DNA from: Mytilisepta virgata
Taxonomy: Eukaryota; Mollusca; Bivalvia; Mytilida; Mytilidae
Assembly (NCBI GenBank): GCA_028015205.1
Contig: CM051520.1
Coordinates: forward strand, 7,970,501-8,034,500
DNA length: 64,000 bases
Direction of reading: 5' to 3'
This document shows, one piece after another, positions 46,801-53,935 of the stretch; the first letter of the stretch is position 1, and each line of letters begins with the position of its first letter. The position numbers and the translations under genes were made by a program. Under the pieces are notes generated by a model that saw nothing but the letters and a program-made list of their open reading frames with translations, ran no database searches and was not told the origin of the DNA.

Positions 46801-47401
46801 ATGAAAATTATATTCCAACAAATTGAGAACTACAGTCATAAACGTATTATTAAAATACTACAGAATCGGTAGAGAATGTTTTGTTATGTTCTGTTCCTTG
46901 CTTCTATGATGAATTAATAAGTTGTTCTAATTGCTGACCATGCATCATTCTCTGCAAATATTATAAAGCTAGCAATGTATTTTTTTATATAATTACAGGA
47001 CTGAGCACATCGTAATTATCACACTATCAATTATTGTGATATTATCAGTTGGTACTATCACTTGCCTTGGTCTAAAGCTTTGGAGCAAGCGAGATAGAAA
47101 GGACACCAGAGAAAATTCACCTCAGGGTGACGAAACTAATTACAATGAAATCAATTTATATGACGAAATTTCTATGGAACAGAATGACAGGCATATAATT
47201 CTTTTTCGTGAGAATATTTCTCATTCTGTGCAGAGTCGTCGATTGTCACTACAAGATCTTGAAACCTCGCTTGAAGGCCAGCATGTTTTAAATATTACTA
47301 CATATAGTTCGCTCCCAAATATTCGTGATAACAGTATCTATTTAAATTCACCTTATAGAAACATACTCTACACTGACGAGGTCCGGAGAATATACGTGTG
47401 A
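18112..47401 (+). CDS. Gene B: EMI/EGF-repeat transmembrane receptor (MEGF10/Draper-like)
   Basis: Eight exons (18112-18212, 25152-25219, 26016-26180, 26417-26545, 38390-38524, 44474-44608, 45645-45675, 46999-47401) give exactly 1167 nt: 388 residues plus stop. Order: signal peptide (about 1-19); EMI-like ends HPNDPNVCP and CCPDYFEEKGTC without the usual middle; four EGF-type exons (58-244), the last two near-identical; a short linker from a 31-nt microexon; transmembrane helix (259-280); a 108-residue tail. The tail has YNEI (303-306), YDEI (309-312), YSSL (357-360) and YRNI (374-377). YDEI resembles Src-family SH2 ligands. The two YxEI motifs are only two residues apart, so they are not a canonical ITAM. 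Function as a phagocytic or signalling receptor is inferred from the family. Introns of 6.9, 11.8 and 5.9 kb are full of transposon remains. Confidence 0.85.
18541..18850 (-). pseudogene. Penelope-like reverse transcriptase fragment
   Basis: Minus-strand translation gives LYDTRDDFDFPIVNFPFLSG, then VYGVYISQLIR followed by a stop. It is homologous to the region after the YxDD motif in the longer RT pseudogene at 41350-42720 of this window. It is a dead fragment in intron 1 of gene B and is missing from gene C intron 1, so it arrived after the duplication or was lost from C. Confidence 0.65.
19143..19980. other. Insertion specific to gene B intron 1
   Basis: The flanks on both sides match gene C intron 1 (near 60900-60915), but about 840 bases here have no counterpart there. 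I see no ORF and no clear terminal repeats; unknown insertion, or deletion from C. Confidence 0.5.
20397..21370 (+). repeat. Bivalve interspersed repeat, copy in gene B intron 1
   Basis: Begins near TAGCTCAA and a GTCTGTCCGTCCG motif and ends near GATTCAGGTTCACC. The body is built of degenerate units of about 150 bases with TCTCTGAAAC, GATCGGAC and CATGGC motifs. Related copies are at 23841-24822, 28003-31645 and 61612-62590. Non-coding. Confidence 0.7.
21777..22602 (+). mobile_element. 5'-truncated LINE, 3' end with RNase H
   Basis: The ORF from 21789 encodes FLWVPSHIGIKGNTVVDRIS, matching the C-terminal RNase H motif of I-clade-like LINEs. After a frameshift near 22095 a second frame gives ENEPPPECIACQCRHSIKH, the usual cysteine/histidine motif at the end of such ORF2 proteins. 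The 3' end at about 22602 is a (CAAT)n-type tail. The upstream RT and endonuclease are missing, as in 5'-truncated insertions. Confidence 0.75.
22606..23034 (-). repeat. Bivalve interspersed repeat, reverse copy
   Basis: On the minus strand it starts AGCTCACCTGGCAAAGCC, then a CCGTCCGTCC run, then units with TCATCTCCTCTGAAAC and GGCCGCCATGGG-type motifs. Same family as the forward copies in this window. An extended copy lies at 59690-60550 in gene C. Confidence 0.7.
23071..23174. repeat. Short palindromic element (about 105 bp)
   Basis: Inverted arms with GTTATACAGTCAGTTACA and GGGGGATACG at the left, and their complement at the right. The same element is better preserved at 60587-60690. It is MITE-like and very small. 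Confidence 0.65.
23841..24822 (+). repeat. Bivalve interspersed repeat, second copy in gene B intron 1
   Basis: Close copy of 20397-21370, with the flanks also duplicated (about 20140-21770 with 23640-25150). Intron 1 of gene B therefore contains an internal duplication, while gene C has a single copy. Ends in GCCAGGTGAGCGATTCATGC. Confidence 0.7.
25152..25219 (+). CDS. Gene B exon 2 (CCPDYF)
   Basis: 68 nt, acceptor TTTATCAG and donor AAAG|GTAATA. It encodes AIECCPDYFEEKGTCK. Nearly identical to 62965-63032 of gene C. Confidence 0.88.
25780..25827. repeat. (AT)n microsatellite
   Basis: Uninterrupted AT dinucleotides in gene B intron 2. A shorter tract occupies the same place in the duplicated copy at 38726-38752, and it is almost absent in gene C near 63595. 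Confidence 0.95.
26016..26180 (+). CDS. Gene B exon 3 (EGF/laminin-type)
   Basis: 165 nt, phase 1 at both ends, acceptor TTCTTCAAG and donor AAAA|GTAAGT. It encodes the repeat starting ECKAGTFGFKC with CDPVDGCICKAGVTG. A truncated copy lies at 38952-39004. Confidence 0.9.
26417..26545 (+). CDS. Gene B exon 4 (EGF-like)
   Basis: 129 nt, phase 1 at both ends. It encodes one EGF-like unit containing CHPTTGQCLCPPGWHG. Confidence 0.9.
26546..28002. other. Left part of gene B intron 4
   Basis: No exon seen. The stretch 26630-26900 is duplicated at 39420-39700. The rest contains A-rich runs and a C homopolymer near 27343. Confidence 0.55.
29124..29231. repeat. (GTCCGTCC)n minisatellite
   Basis: About 27 GTCC/CGTC units. 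It produces RPSVRPSV-type and TDGRTDGR-type ORFs on the two strands; these are artefacts of the repeat. Confidence 0.95.
29711..30850 (+). repeat. 326-bp tandem repeat, three copies and a partial fourth
   Basis: The marker TTATGTTATT recurs at 29711, 30036, 30362 and 30690, giving units of 325, 326 and 328 bases. Copies are nearly identical, so the array expanded recently inside the inner repeat. Confidence 0.9.
32247..32700 (+). repeat. Left 454-bp direct repeat
   Basis: Pairs with 36297-36747 in the same orientation, with only scattered substitutions and small indels. It begins AGAATGCAAAAAACAATTG and ends GATTGTAACC. Confidence 0.95.
33385..33678 (+). pseudogene. Possible N-terminal part of the MULE-like protein
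   Basis: Open frame of 97 codons without an early ATG, lysine- and asparagine-rich, beginning HIKTAKFKKGNNSGFSTG and ending in TAG. It is in a different frame from the transposase ORF 400 bases downstream, so it would need an intron or a frameshift. Assignment rests on position and composition only. Confidence 0.35.
34065..35792 (+). pseudogene. MULE-like DDE transposase, one nonsense codon
   Basis: One frame runs from about 34065 to 35792, broken only by TAA at 34278-34280. The upstream part has zinc-ribbon cysteines (NCNGF ... MCDKCTYRS). The main 503-codon part starts at 34281. Counting from there, D94 in ADGAYNN, D192/D194 in TTDPDSS and E367 in TVEGFN are candidate catalytic acidic residues. 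C296, H301, C304, H307 and C311 form a zinc-binding-like cluster between the second D and the E. The C-terminus is lysine-rich with likely nuclear signals (KKRR). The family call comes from recognised sequence style, not a search. A downstream start at 34281 could in principle still give a protein, but it would lack the zinc ribbon. Confidence 0.65.
35813..36202 (-). CDS. Zinc-binding His-Me finger (HNH-type) endonuclease ORF
   Basis: Intact 129-codon ORF. It has GCVAWDGYVDKLGYG and AHRLAYMI at residues about 24-60, then ECSHLCRNKTCVNSEH, LESHATNQERIHC and CAKCHEPHC. This matches the zinc-binding loop of His-Me finger homing endonucleases (zf-His_Me_endon type), with the SHLC...N..C.N..H...E....N..R..C pattern. 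It faces the transposase ORF and ends 20 bases from its stop, suggesting both belong to one element. Activity in DNA cutting is inferred from the family. Start at 36202 is the only good ATG; an unseen upstream exon is possible. Confidence 0.7.
   Translation of the reverse strand: MEDFYKDLEERFQKKTKKMGNIHGCVAWDGYVDKLGYGVMNVKLPREGAKKERAHRLAYMIKQRISHNDMPRLDEKKNNNRIECSHLCRNKTCVNSEHIILESHATNQERIHCKGQNLCAKCHEPHCRI
36297..36747 (+). repeat. Right 451-bp direct repeat
   Basis: Mate of 32247-32700. The 91-codon ORF inside (36414-36689) is frameshifted in the left copy at an A-run, so it is probably not coding. Confidence 0.95.
36944..37275. mobile_element. PIF/Harbinger-type MITE
   Basis: 332 bp bounded by GGCCACACCA at the left and its complement TGGTGTGGCC at the right, with a 3-bp duplication TAA on each side (36941-36943, 37276-37278). 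Inner parts of the arms also pair (GTTCTTTGGATTTT). TWA target sites and GGCC-type ends fit PIF/Harbinger. The long ORFs inside are not real genes. Confidence 0.85.
37978..38117. repeat. 140-bp near-perfect palindrome
   Basis: Two arms of about 62 bases (GTTATCATGCTTTGACCCAA ... TGTTGAACGG and its complement) with few mismatches, separated by a loop of about 15 bases. It ends about 270 bases before exon 5 of gene B. Structure is seen directly; origin as a MITE is likely but unproven. Confidence 0.9.
38390..38524 (+). CDS. Gene B exon 5 (EGF-like, duplicated exon copy 1)
   Basis: 135 nt, phase 1 at both ends, acceptor TTCTTTTTAG. It encodes ECPRGKFGENCERKCNC and a unit ending near CKCHRGYTGDRC. 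It is almost identical to exon 6, about 6 kb downstream. Confidence 0.9.
38607..39004 (+). pseudogene. Partial duplicate of gene B intron 2 and truncated exon 3
   Basis: Matches 25671-26065 of gene B and the homologous end of gene C intron 2. A pseudo-exon at 38952-39004 starts like exon 3 (ECNAGRFGFKCQF) but changes an EGF cysteine to phenylalanine and stops matching after about 53 bases. The pseudo-exon is closer to gene C than to the real exon 3 of B. It lies 430 bases after exon 5, inside intron 5. Confidence 0.85.
39208..39400. repeat. GGTTCTAGGGTAGAAC minisatellite, block 3
   Basis: Four to five degenerate units like those at 11385-11740, preceded by similar flanking sequence (ATTCATAAGCTTTTGCCAATG). 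This supports a dispersed element carrying the minisatellite. Confidence 0.8.
39420..39700 (+). repeat. Duplicate of 26630-26900
   Basis: Same non-coding sequence as in intron 4 (GTAACGTATACCAGATAA and following). Together with 38607-39004 it shows that about 1.2 kb around exons 3-4 of gene B was copied into intron 5 and then rearranged. Confidence 0.8.
41350..42720 (-). pseudogene. Penelope-like reverse transcriptase, decayed
   Basis: Minus-strand pieces in order: 42668-42165 (LHDKYVIVRANKAPNNIVFV, FDFSTLYTTI), 42077-41793 (IWIPMGTNCALLLVDPILYS, FRYKDDVLSLN with the YxDD catalytic pair), a frameshifted stretch (YLDLFLEIGTEG, DDFNFPIVNF) and 41586-41350 (GGLLLSQKLLNQGF, DLFPLS). The ADKA...V and TLYTTI motifs and the IPMGT block fit Penelope-like RTs common in molluscs. 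Several frameshifts make it non-functional. I saw no GIY-YIG nuclease. It lies antisense in intron 5 of gene B. Confidence 0.7.
42721..44473. other. Rest of gene B intron 5
   Basis: AT-rich, no exon or transposon protein recognised. A small hairpin (CCTGTCAAATTT / AAATTTGACAGG) lies near 44071-44100. Confidence 0.55.
44474..44608 (+). CDS. Gene B exon 6 (EGF-like, duplicated exon copy 2)
   Basis: 135 nt, phase 1 at both ends. It encodes ECPRGMFGENCEREC and CKCHREYTGERC. Because exons 5 and 6 have equal length and phase, transcripts could include both or either one without a frameshift. Confidence 0.9.
45645..45675 (+). CDS. Gene B exon 7 (31-nt microexon)
   Basis: 31 nt between a pyrimidine-rich acceptor ending CAAGTAG and donor AAG|GTATAT. 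It encodes GTFTEVGHRL plus split codons. Without it, exon 6 (phase 1) joins exon 8 out of frame and hits a stop at once; with it the frame runs into the transmembrane helix. Predicted from phase and splice sites only. Confidence 0.65.
45836..46250. mobile_element. Fold-back element made of TTCACGTGAA palindromes
   Basis: About 415 bp. The left end TTACACAGCCAAATTTTG and the complement of the right end (CAAAATTTGCCTGTGTAA) match except one base, and the inverted arms extend beyond 100 bases. Both arms are tandem TTCACGTGAA units: ten CACGTG hexamers at 45853-46026 and four at 46152-46232. TA flanks the CACAG ends, as in Tc1/mariner-type MITEs. It is in intron 7 of gene B. Confidence 0.85.
46999..47401 (+). 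CDS. Gene B exon 8 (transmembrane helix and tail)
   Basis: 403 nt from acceptor AATTACAG to the TGA at 47399-47401. It encodes TEHIVIITLSIIVILSVG as the helix and then the tail with YNEI and YDEI. The final RIYV could be a class II PDZ ligand, which is speculative. Confidence 0.82.
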
Positions 47402-47610
47402 GGTAATATACATATACAAGACAGCATTCCTTCTTCGCGTTTTTGATATCAGTATACACGTATTGACGTACCTTTTGAGGATTTAAAACGTGTAATCCTA
47501 CAAAATTCTTCGTATGAGGGCAAATGGTTAGGAAATGAGAATTGAAATACTACTATACAGTTCCCCAAAGTAGTAACACCAAACTACTGATTCATTAGAT
47601 TGTATATGAA

Positions 47611-47616
47611 AATAAA
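47611..47616 (+). terminator. Gene B polyadenylation signal
   Basis: AATAAA 210 bases after the gene B stop; a second AATAAA occurs near 47750. Likely 3' end by position. Confidence 0.5.
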
Positions 47617-48394
47617 TACATTTGTAGTATATTGTATACAAAACTGTTGACTTTATTGTGATTAATCAACTTCAACATTTTCTCAGAGAAGACCCATTAC
47701 TTATTATCTGTATTAACACAGAACGGCCACATAATCCCAATTACGTCAAAATAAAGAATTGAAGAATATATATATTTTTTGGACAAAAGTAAGACCAAAC
47801 AATGCGACTACGGTGAAGCTAACACCAAATACGAATTGCTAATGATTAAGCCAGTTTCAGTTATAATGAGAAAAATAACAATCCAAAGATACTCATATTA
47901 GATATAGTAAATTTATACTATGCTGTATACGACGCATTTCAAGGAGTTACCTCTCATCAGCAGCATTAAAACCGAAACATTTGGAAGACCAAAAACCAAA
48001 CTTATATTAAACAAGAAGTACTCAACCAAAAATACCGAAATAGAAATAGGAATAATTTAAATCGGATGTAATTCAAATACATGTAATACCATAAGAATTT
48101 ATGAGACAATGATTATCATTAATCAAAATCATTCGATTATGCTAACAAGTAAAAACGACCAATGAATGCATTGAAAGGAATATAGGTCATTTAATGTTTA
48201 TCTCCCTTTCCCAGAACGCGAGGATTTCCAACTCCTTTTTAGTCGAATTTCGGCTACCTCGACCCCAAGGTCCCTAGCATTTCGAGATAACGAGATTCAA
48301 CTGTATATCTGATAGATATTTTAATTTTTGTCTTAGAATTGTCAGTTGCAGGTTTGAATTCTTGTTCATCCAATTCTAATTATTGTATATAAAT

Positions 48395-48710
48395 GATTTG
48401 AGATAACCCGAGAGTACTGATGAATGCTGGTGACATGTTTTCATTTTGAAATGTTGTATAAATGTTATTTGTAATGTATTTCATAAGCAGACAATTCAAC
48501 ATTATTAAAAAAAAGACAATTTTGTTTTGGCTGCATTTTTGCATGGCATTTTTATCAATTAATATTCAGTAAACAACAAACAGGCCAACAATACAATGTG
48601 TTGACAAAAGAACTGAAAGGGATGTCCAGTCAGTAAAAATATAAATCGGCTGCTGGATAATCCATAGCAGTAAAATAAGTCCAAATTATGATAAATCTGC
48701 CATATTGTCC
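48395..48710 (-). repeat. Ngaro split repeat B2
   Basis: Direct copy of 49127-49432; both carry AACCCGAGAGTACT and GACAAAAGAACTGAAAGGG. Small indels separate the copies. Confidence 0.9.
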
Positions 48711-48874
48711 ATTAACATTCACATCAAAAGATAGTCCTGATCATCATCATGCCATGACGCTGATATTATACTCGATACACGTAATTCTATAAACACCATA
48801 ACAGCATAACAGCATCTGAAAATATAAACAAAAAGCAGCACCACAATTCTAAAGTGGGAATTCGGGAGGGTGGG

Positions 48875-49125
48875 CTTTTAATGTGTTTCCTCCGACGTCT
48901 GGTGAAGTAATGTAAAACTACCTATACACAGTATATATTACCCACTAATGCACGAGAAAAACAAGCGGGAAAGTGAAATGTAAAATGTTTTAAAGGCATA
49001 GTAAAATAATGTTTTTTTTTTTTTTTTTTATATATAAAACAAAAAGGCAATGTATAAAAACTGAACATGCCATTTAATACTATAAATGAATTTAATATTG
49101 ATTTATTAAATTTCATTATTGTTTT
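48875..49125 (-). repeat. Ngaro split repeat A2
   Basis: Direct copy of 53692-53933; both carry CTCCGACGTCTGGTGAAG. The T-run near 49012-49030 is longer than in A1. Confidence 0.9.
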
Positions 49126-49126
49126 T

Positions 49127-49432
49127 AAATGATTTGAGATAACCCGAGAGTACTGGTGAATGCTGGTGACATGTTTTCATTTTTAATGTTGTATAAATGT
49201 TATTTGTAATGTCTTTAATAAGCAGATAATTCAATTATTAAAACAAAACAATTCTGTTTCGGCTGCATTTTGTCATGGCATTTTAATCAATTGATATTCA
49301 GTAAACAACAAACAGGCCAACAATACAATGTGTTGACAAAAGAACTGAAAGGGATGTCCAGTCAGTAAAAATATAATTCTGGGTAATCCATAGAAGCAAA
49401 ATAAGTCCAAATTATGATAAATCTGCCAAAAT
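49127..49432 (-). repeat. Ngaro split repeat B1
   Basis: Abuts A2 and lies just after the ORFs on the minus strand, the order expected for split direct repeats. Confidence 0.9.
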
Positions 49433-49610
49433 TAGCATGATAAGCGTCGTGCTAATCCGCCAACAATTTATCATACTGCGAAACGCAGCAAAACAGTAAA
49501 CAAACAAACCAACAAAATAAACTATGCAATTCATAATATATTTGCAATTAAGTAATCAAGTTAACAAACAATTATTCAAACAATTTCGTTTGGAAAACGT
49601 TGAGTATTAG

Positions 49611-50070
49611 GATATAACAAAAATTGTTCTAACCCACCCTGTAGTGCATTAATGAAGATGCCATTACCTAAAAAAGACAAATGAACCCCATCATCAGAGT
49701 ATAAAGCTTTAAGACCATCATCAAGATCTGAATGATGTATGTTAACAACCATTGTTTTTCAATAAATATGATCGTATACCTCTATGAATACTCACTATTC
49801 CCATAACTTTAATATTCTTAGAATGACGCCAAGTTTTTCTTGGAAGAATATTTGAAAATACTACACATGCATTAGGAGCCATGTTCATTATAACGTAGAG
49901 TGAAAATCTCAAATGAAATAGTAAACTACCGTTTGAACAAAAACCAGCATCATTTCCTCCACAATGAATTACTATCATTTTTGGAATTCCAACTGCCATT
50001 ATCATACCATGTATTATTGATACTAAATAATAATAGACGATCCAATTATCCATATATTATTTGCCCCTGA
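49611..50070 (-). pseudogene. SGNH/GDSL hydrolase remnant of the Ngaro element
   Basis: On the minus strand, block I IWIIGSS (near 50035-50060) carries the catalytic Ser, VIHCGGNDAG (ORF 50053-49742) gives the GxND block, and SDDGVHLSFLGN (near 49660-49700) gives the Asp-His block. The blocks are in different frames and the spacing between the first two is short, so there are frameshifts and probably a small deletion. SGNH hydrolases cleave esters; its role in the element is unknown. Confidence 0.75.
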
Positions 50071-50084
50071 AACGAACTGAAAAT

Positions 50085-50387
50085 TCATACTAAACAAAAT
50101 GTATTAGTTTTCCATCTCCCCATAATCTTAATATCGTCGTCTGTTTTGCCCATTAGAGCTGCGGTAGTAGCAGCTCCTATACGAAATGAGTGGGTATTAT
50201 AACAATCAGGGTCATACCCGCAAAACTTTAATGCAGACTTTAACACCGAACAAACTTGATAACGAGTAATTCCTTTTTGATTCAAATGACAAAAAACTGG
50301 TCCTTTAATTTTCGGACGTACAATCAAATAAGACTGCAATTTTTTTATAGGACAAACAGTGTCATGTGTGTGGTTTTGAATATGCAA
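50085..50387 (-). pseudogene. Tyrosine recombinase C-terminal domain
   Basis: Contains KGPVFCHLNQKGITRYQV, then HSFRIGAATTAALMG and IMGRWKTN. This is the HxxR box and following segment of DIRS/Ngaro recombinases, which join a circular DNA copy to the target. The ORF stops right after GRWKTNTFCLV, before a recognisable catalytic tyrosine. The N-terminal half (50390-50945) is broken by several stops. Confidence 0.8.
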
Positions 50388-50945
50388 AATCTCTTTTTTG
50401 CCAAACTGATTGGTCTTTGATGATATGATTTTACCATTACAGCTACGGTTGACCCGTTATTTTCAAAAGTTATGTCGTCAATATTTGTAATGTGATCTGA
50501 TAAACCCGAGTCACCAATTTCACCTATTCTTAAAAAACCAAAAAAGGCTATAGAAAATATACAAGAAAATAATTCCTTCTCATATTTAGAACTGCAATTT
50601 TTGGTAAAACCTTTATGATACTAGTTAAAATTTCTATCGTAATAGGACGCCTTACATCTATCTTTTTTATATTTTTTAGACATTCCACATAAACGTTTTT
50701 GTACAACAAATGATCCGGTAACATCTTAAAAATTACCTTGTTTTAAATAAAAACTTATTCCCGAAACGTAAGATCCTGCGGAGGCTGGTGAATAACCATT
50801 ACTTGACAAAAACACTATGTAATCTATTATATGCATAATAGGTGGGGGCCACACTTGGGTTAATTCAGATTGTTTTCTAAATTACGAAAAAGACTTTAAT
50901 GCATTGTCATAGACATTCCAAGTATTTTAGATAAAGATGCATTTA

Positions 50946-52570
50946 TTAATCTGTTAAATTCTTCTTCAAAATATCCAAAAACTCCACTGGTACCTCCATC
51001 GGGGTTTGATCTGCCAATGGTACAACTTCCCTGAATTTCTGAAATTTCCCACGTGATAAACTATCAGCAATAATATTTTTTGCCGAGGGAATATGAATAG
51101 CTTTAAAATGTAAATTTCCAACCAACGACCAGTAAACTACAAGTCTAAGTAAAACCACGACTCTGCTAGAGTTTGATGTTTTAGAATTTAAAATTGAAAC
51201 AACTGCCATATTGTCCACATGAAATAAAATTTTCTTCTTAAAAAATAATTTGTGCCAAATAAAAATGGATAAAGCTATGGGCACCAATTCTAAGAAAGTA
51301 ATATCCCTAAGAATATCATCTCTCCAATCTGAAGGCCACTGAAGAAAAACCAGGCGTCCTTGACAATATGCACCACAACCTTTGCCTGAACCGCCAGCAC
51401 TATCGGTGTAAAGTTCCAAATCTATTTTTGTAACCCAATCTTCTAGTATATAATATGTACCATTGAACTTTTCAACAAACAATTTCCACATCAACAAATC
51501 TTCAAATTTTTCATGTGTCACCCTAATGAAGTGATGCTGTTTATTTACTTTTGACGTAGCCATATAAAGTATTCTACAAAAAGCTCTACCCGATGGAAAC
51601 GCCCTAGAACAGAATACTAGACTACCTCACAAAGATTGAAGCTGCTTCAATGTAACTTTTTTAGAATACAATGTTTCATTGATTTTACTTAACAATTTTT
51701 TAACTTTTTCATTTGGTATTTTTTCGCACATTTCTACAGTGTATAAAGTTGAACCAAGATAATCCATTTTAGTTACAGGTCCCTCAGTTTTTTCATCAGC
51801 AAATGGTACACCTAACTCATTACAAATATCTTTGAACTTTGACATAGCAAGGGAAAACATTCAATGTCATTCATACCAGCAAAGAACAAATCATCTAAAT
51901 AGTGATCTAAATTTATCGAATTATCCCTATTTTGAACCAGCCAATGTAAAAAAGTTGAAAAATGTTCAAAAGATGAGTATGAAATCGAACAACCCATGGG
52001 CATACATTTATCAATATAATAATATTCACCTATTTTAAACCCCAGCAAATCAAAATCACCTGGGTAAACAGGCAAGAATCAAAAAGCAGATTTTATATCC
52101 ATTTTGCCTATTTTTGCATCTTTTTCAAGTTTTTGAACAATTGAAACAGCATTTTCAAATGACGAATATTGAACAGTTGTAAGGTTTTCATTAATAAAAT
52201 CGTTCACACTGTTATTAGGTGGATATGAAAGATGAGTTATTAAACGCCAACATGACGTCTTTTTCGGAACTAGTCCAATTGGTGAACATCTCAGATTTGA
52301 AATTTGACGCGTTTTAAATGGTTCAGCTATCCTTCCAAGAGAAATTTTATTTTCAATTTTGTTTAAAGCTGCCTCGGGATTAATCAAAACCGACTTTAAA
52401 TTTTTTGTTTCAAATGCCATTCTTGGACCACTATAATTTATTTTAAAACCATACATAAGCCATCTTTTAATAATTCTGAAATATTTTTCTTAGGATAATT
52501 TTCTAATGCACTAAAAAGCTCATTCAGTCTAATTGGAGTATATCCTAACTTCCACACATTGTAACGAAAT
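50946..52570 (-). pseudogene. Ngaro reverse transcriptase/RNase H polyprotein
   Basis: Minus-strand parts in order: GLVPKKTSCWRLITHLSYP and MDIKSAF (to 52079), an in-frame TGA where the family has DIKSAFR, then PVYPGDFDLLGF, CMPMGCSISYSSFEHFSTFL and HYLDDLFFAG (YxDD site). A frameshift near 51855 and another TGA near 51627 follow. The RNase H domain (51563-50946) has YTDSAGGSGKGCGAY, ITFLELVPI, HVDNMAVV and HIPSAKNIIADSLSR. Further frameshift near 52450. Clearly DIRS-order RT/RH, inactive. Confidence 0.85.
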
Positions 52571-52596
52571 AAACTGTGATCTGTAAAATTAAGAAT

Positions 52597-53662
52597 TTAT
52601 CGACTAAAATGATTGGTTGGCAACAAAGGAGGGCGAATATTGGAGAATTGTCCAACAGGAATTCTTTGAACAGGCATATATTTAAAGTTTGGCTTCCTAC
52701 CATTCTGAAAGTTATTACACTGTCTGAAAGTACCACAAATTACAGCAGGGTGTACACCGCCACACTTGATGCAGGAATTTTTACTCCTGTAACATGCCCT
52801 TTTGAAATTATAATCAAAACATTGCTTTTGACTTTCGGTAAAGCTAGGATTATTGCCTAAAGATCCTTTTGCAACAAATTTTAACCATAAGTTGCCATCT
52901 ATTTGAGACCAAGACCTTGTTTGATTATATGCCATTCTTAAACTGAATTGTTGGTCGTATTGATATACCCTATTGAATGGGGCATCTAAAGATGCACCTC
53001 TGATTAAAGTGATATAACTAAATACACCCCCCCCCCCCCACAGCTAATAAAGAATGCCTTTCAATTATTGCTTTAGAATAATTTATAAACGCATCAGTCC
53101 ACAATTCAATAGTATCAATTTGCTTTACCTTATTTTGTTTGTTTGACTGATGCACTACCAGCTCCCCTTCCTCAATTAAAATATAATTCACTTCCTTATT
53201 CTGATATGAAAAGTTCTGTCTAAGAAGTAAAGATAAATCTATAAAATCTAAATTCCAAATTTTTTCTTTAACTGACTTGTTAACAAAAATATCAGTTTCA
53301 TTATTACATGTTAATAGCATTGGATCATCACTAAAAGGAGCATTGTTAATGAGATCCTCACCATTGATAACGGACTGGTCAACCTGGACACTGGTAGTTC
53401 TGAACTGCTTGCGTGGTGGTTCAGCAGGTATACCAACATGCTGGTGAAATTGTACTAGTTCCTGTTCCTGCCTATTGTCCTGCAGTCCCTCCTGTTCCTG
53501 CATATTGTCATGTTGCCCCTCCTCTTCCTGATTACGTCTCCTACGCCGTCCAGCAATATTAGGTTGTCTAGCTTGCTGTTCTTGTGCAGGGATAATTCGA
53601 CCTCTCAGAATCCTGCCCTGGCCCCTTCCGACTCTTCTCCGTATTCCTCGACCTCTAGGCAT
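52597..53662 (-). pseudogene. Ngaro gag-like protein in two frames
   Basis: The first part (53662-53018) has an arginine/glycine-rich N-terminus (MPRGRGIRRRVGRGQGR) and ends in VGGGGCI. The second part (about 53010-52597) continues YDQQFSLRMAYNQTRSW and ends with a zinc-knuckle-like CYRSKNSCIKCGGVHPAVIC. The frames are separated only by a run of G/C near 53026-53038, so the break could be homopolymer slippage, true decay or a sequencing error. Confidence 0.75.
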
Positions 53663-53691
53663 ATCTGTTCAAAGCTGGCAATGGTAAGTAT

Positions 53692-53933
53692 CCTTTTAAT
53701 GTGTTTCCTCCGACGTCTGGTGAAGTCTGGTGAAGTAATGTAAAACTACCTATACACCAGTATATATCTCCCACTAATGCATGAGAAAAACAAGCAGGAA
53801 AGTGAAATGTACAATGTTTTAAAGGCATAGTAAAATAATGTTTCTTTTATAAAAAAGGCAATGTATAAAGACTGAACATGCCATTTAATACCATAAATGA
53901 ATTTAATATTGATTTATTAAATTTCATTATTTG
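53692..53933 (-). repeat. Ngaro split repeat A1
   Basis: Upstream end of the element on the minus strand, starting about 30 bases before the gag-like ORF. Similarity to A2 stops near AAATTTCATTA at 53933, marking the probable element end. Confidence 0.88.
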
Positions 53934-53935
53934 AT

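Larger units (their letters stand above)
48395..53935 (-). mobile_element. Ngaro-type (DIRS order) tyrosine-recombinase retrotransposon, decayed
   Basis: Reading the minus strand: repeat A1 (53933-53692), gag-like ORFs, RT/RNase H, tyrosine recombinase, SGNH hydrolase, repeat B1 (about 49432-49127), repeat A2 (about 49125-48875), repeat B2 (about 48710-48395). The A1-ORFs-B1-A2-B2 split direct repeats are the hallmark of Ngaro/PAT elements, which integrate by tyrosine recombinase through a circular intermediate. The hydrolase ORF is known from some Ngaro elements. Frameshifts and stops in every ORF show this copy is inactive. Confidence 0.85.
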
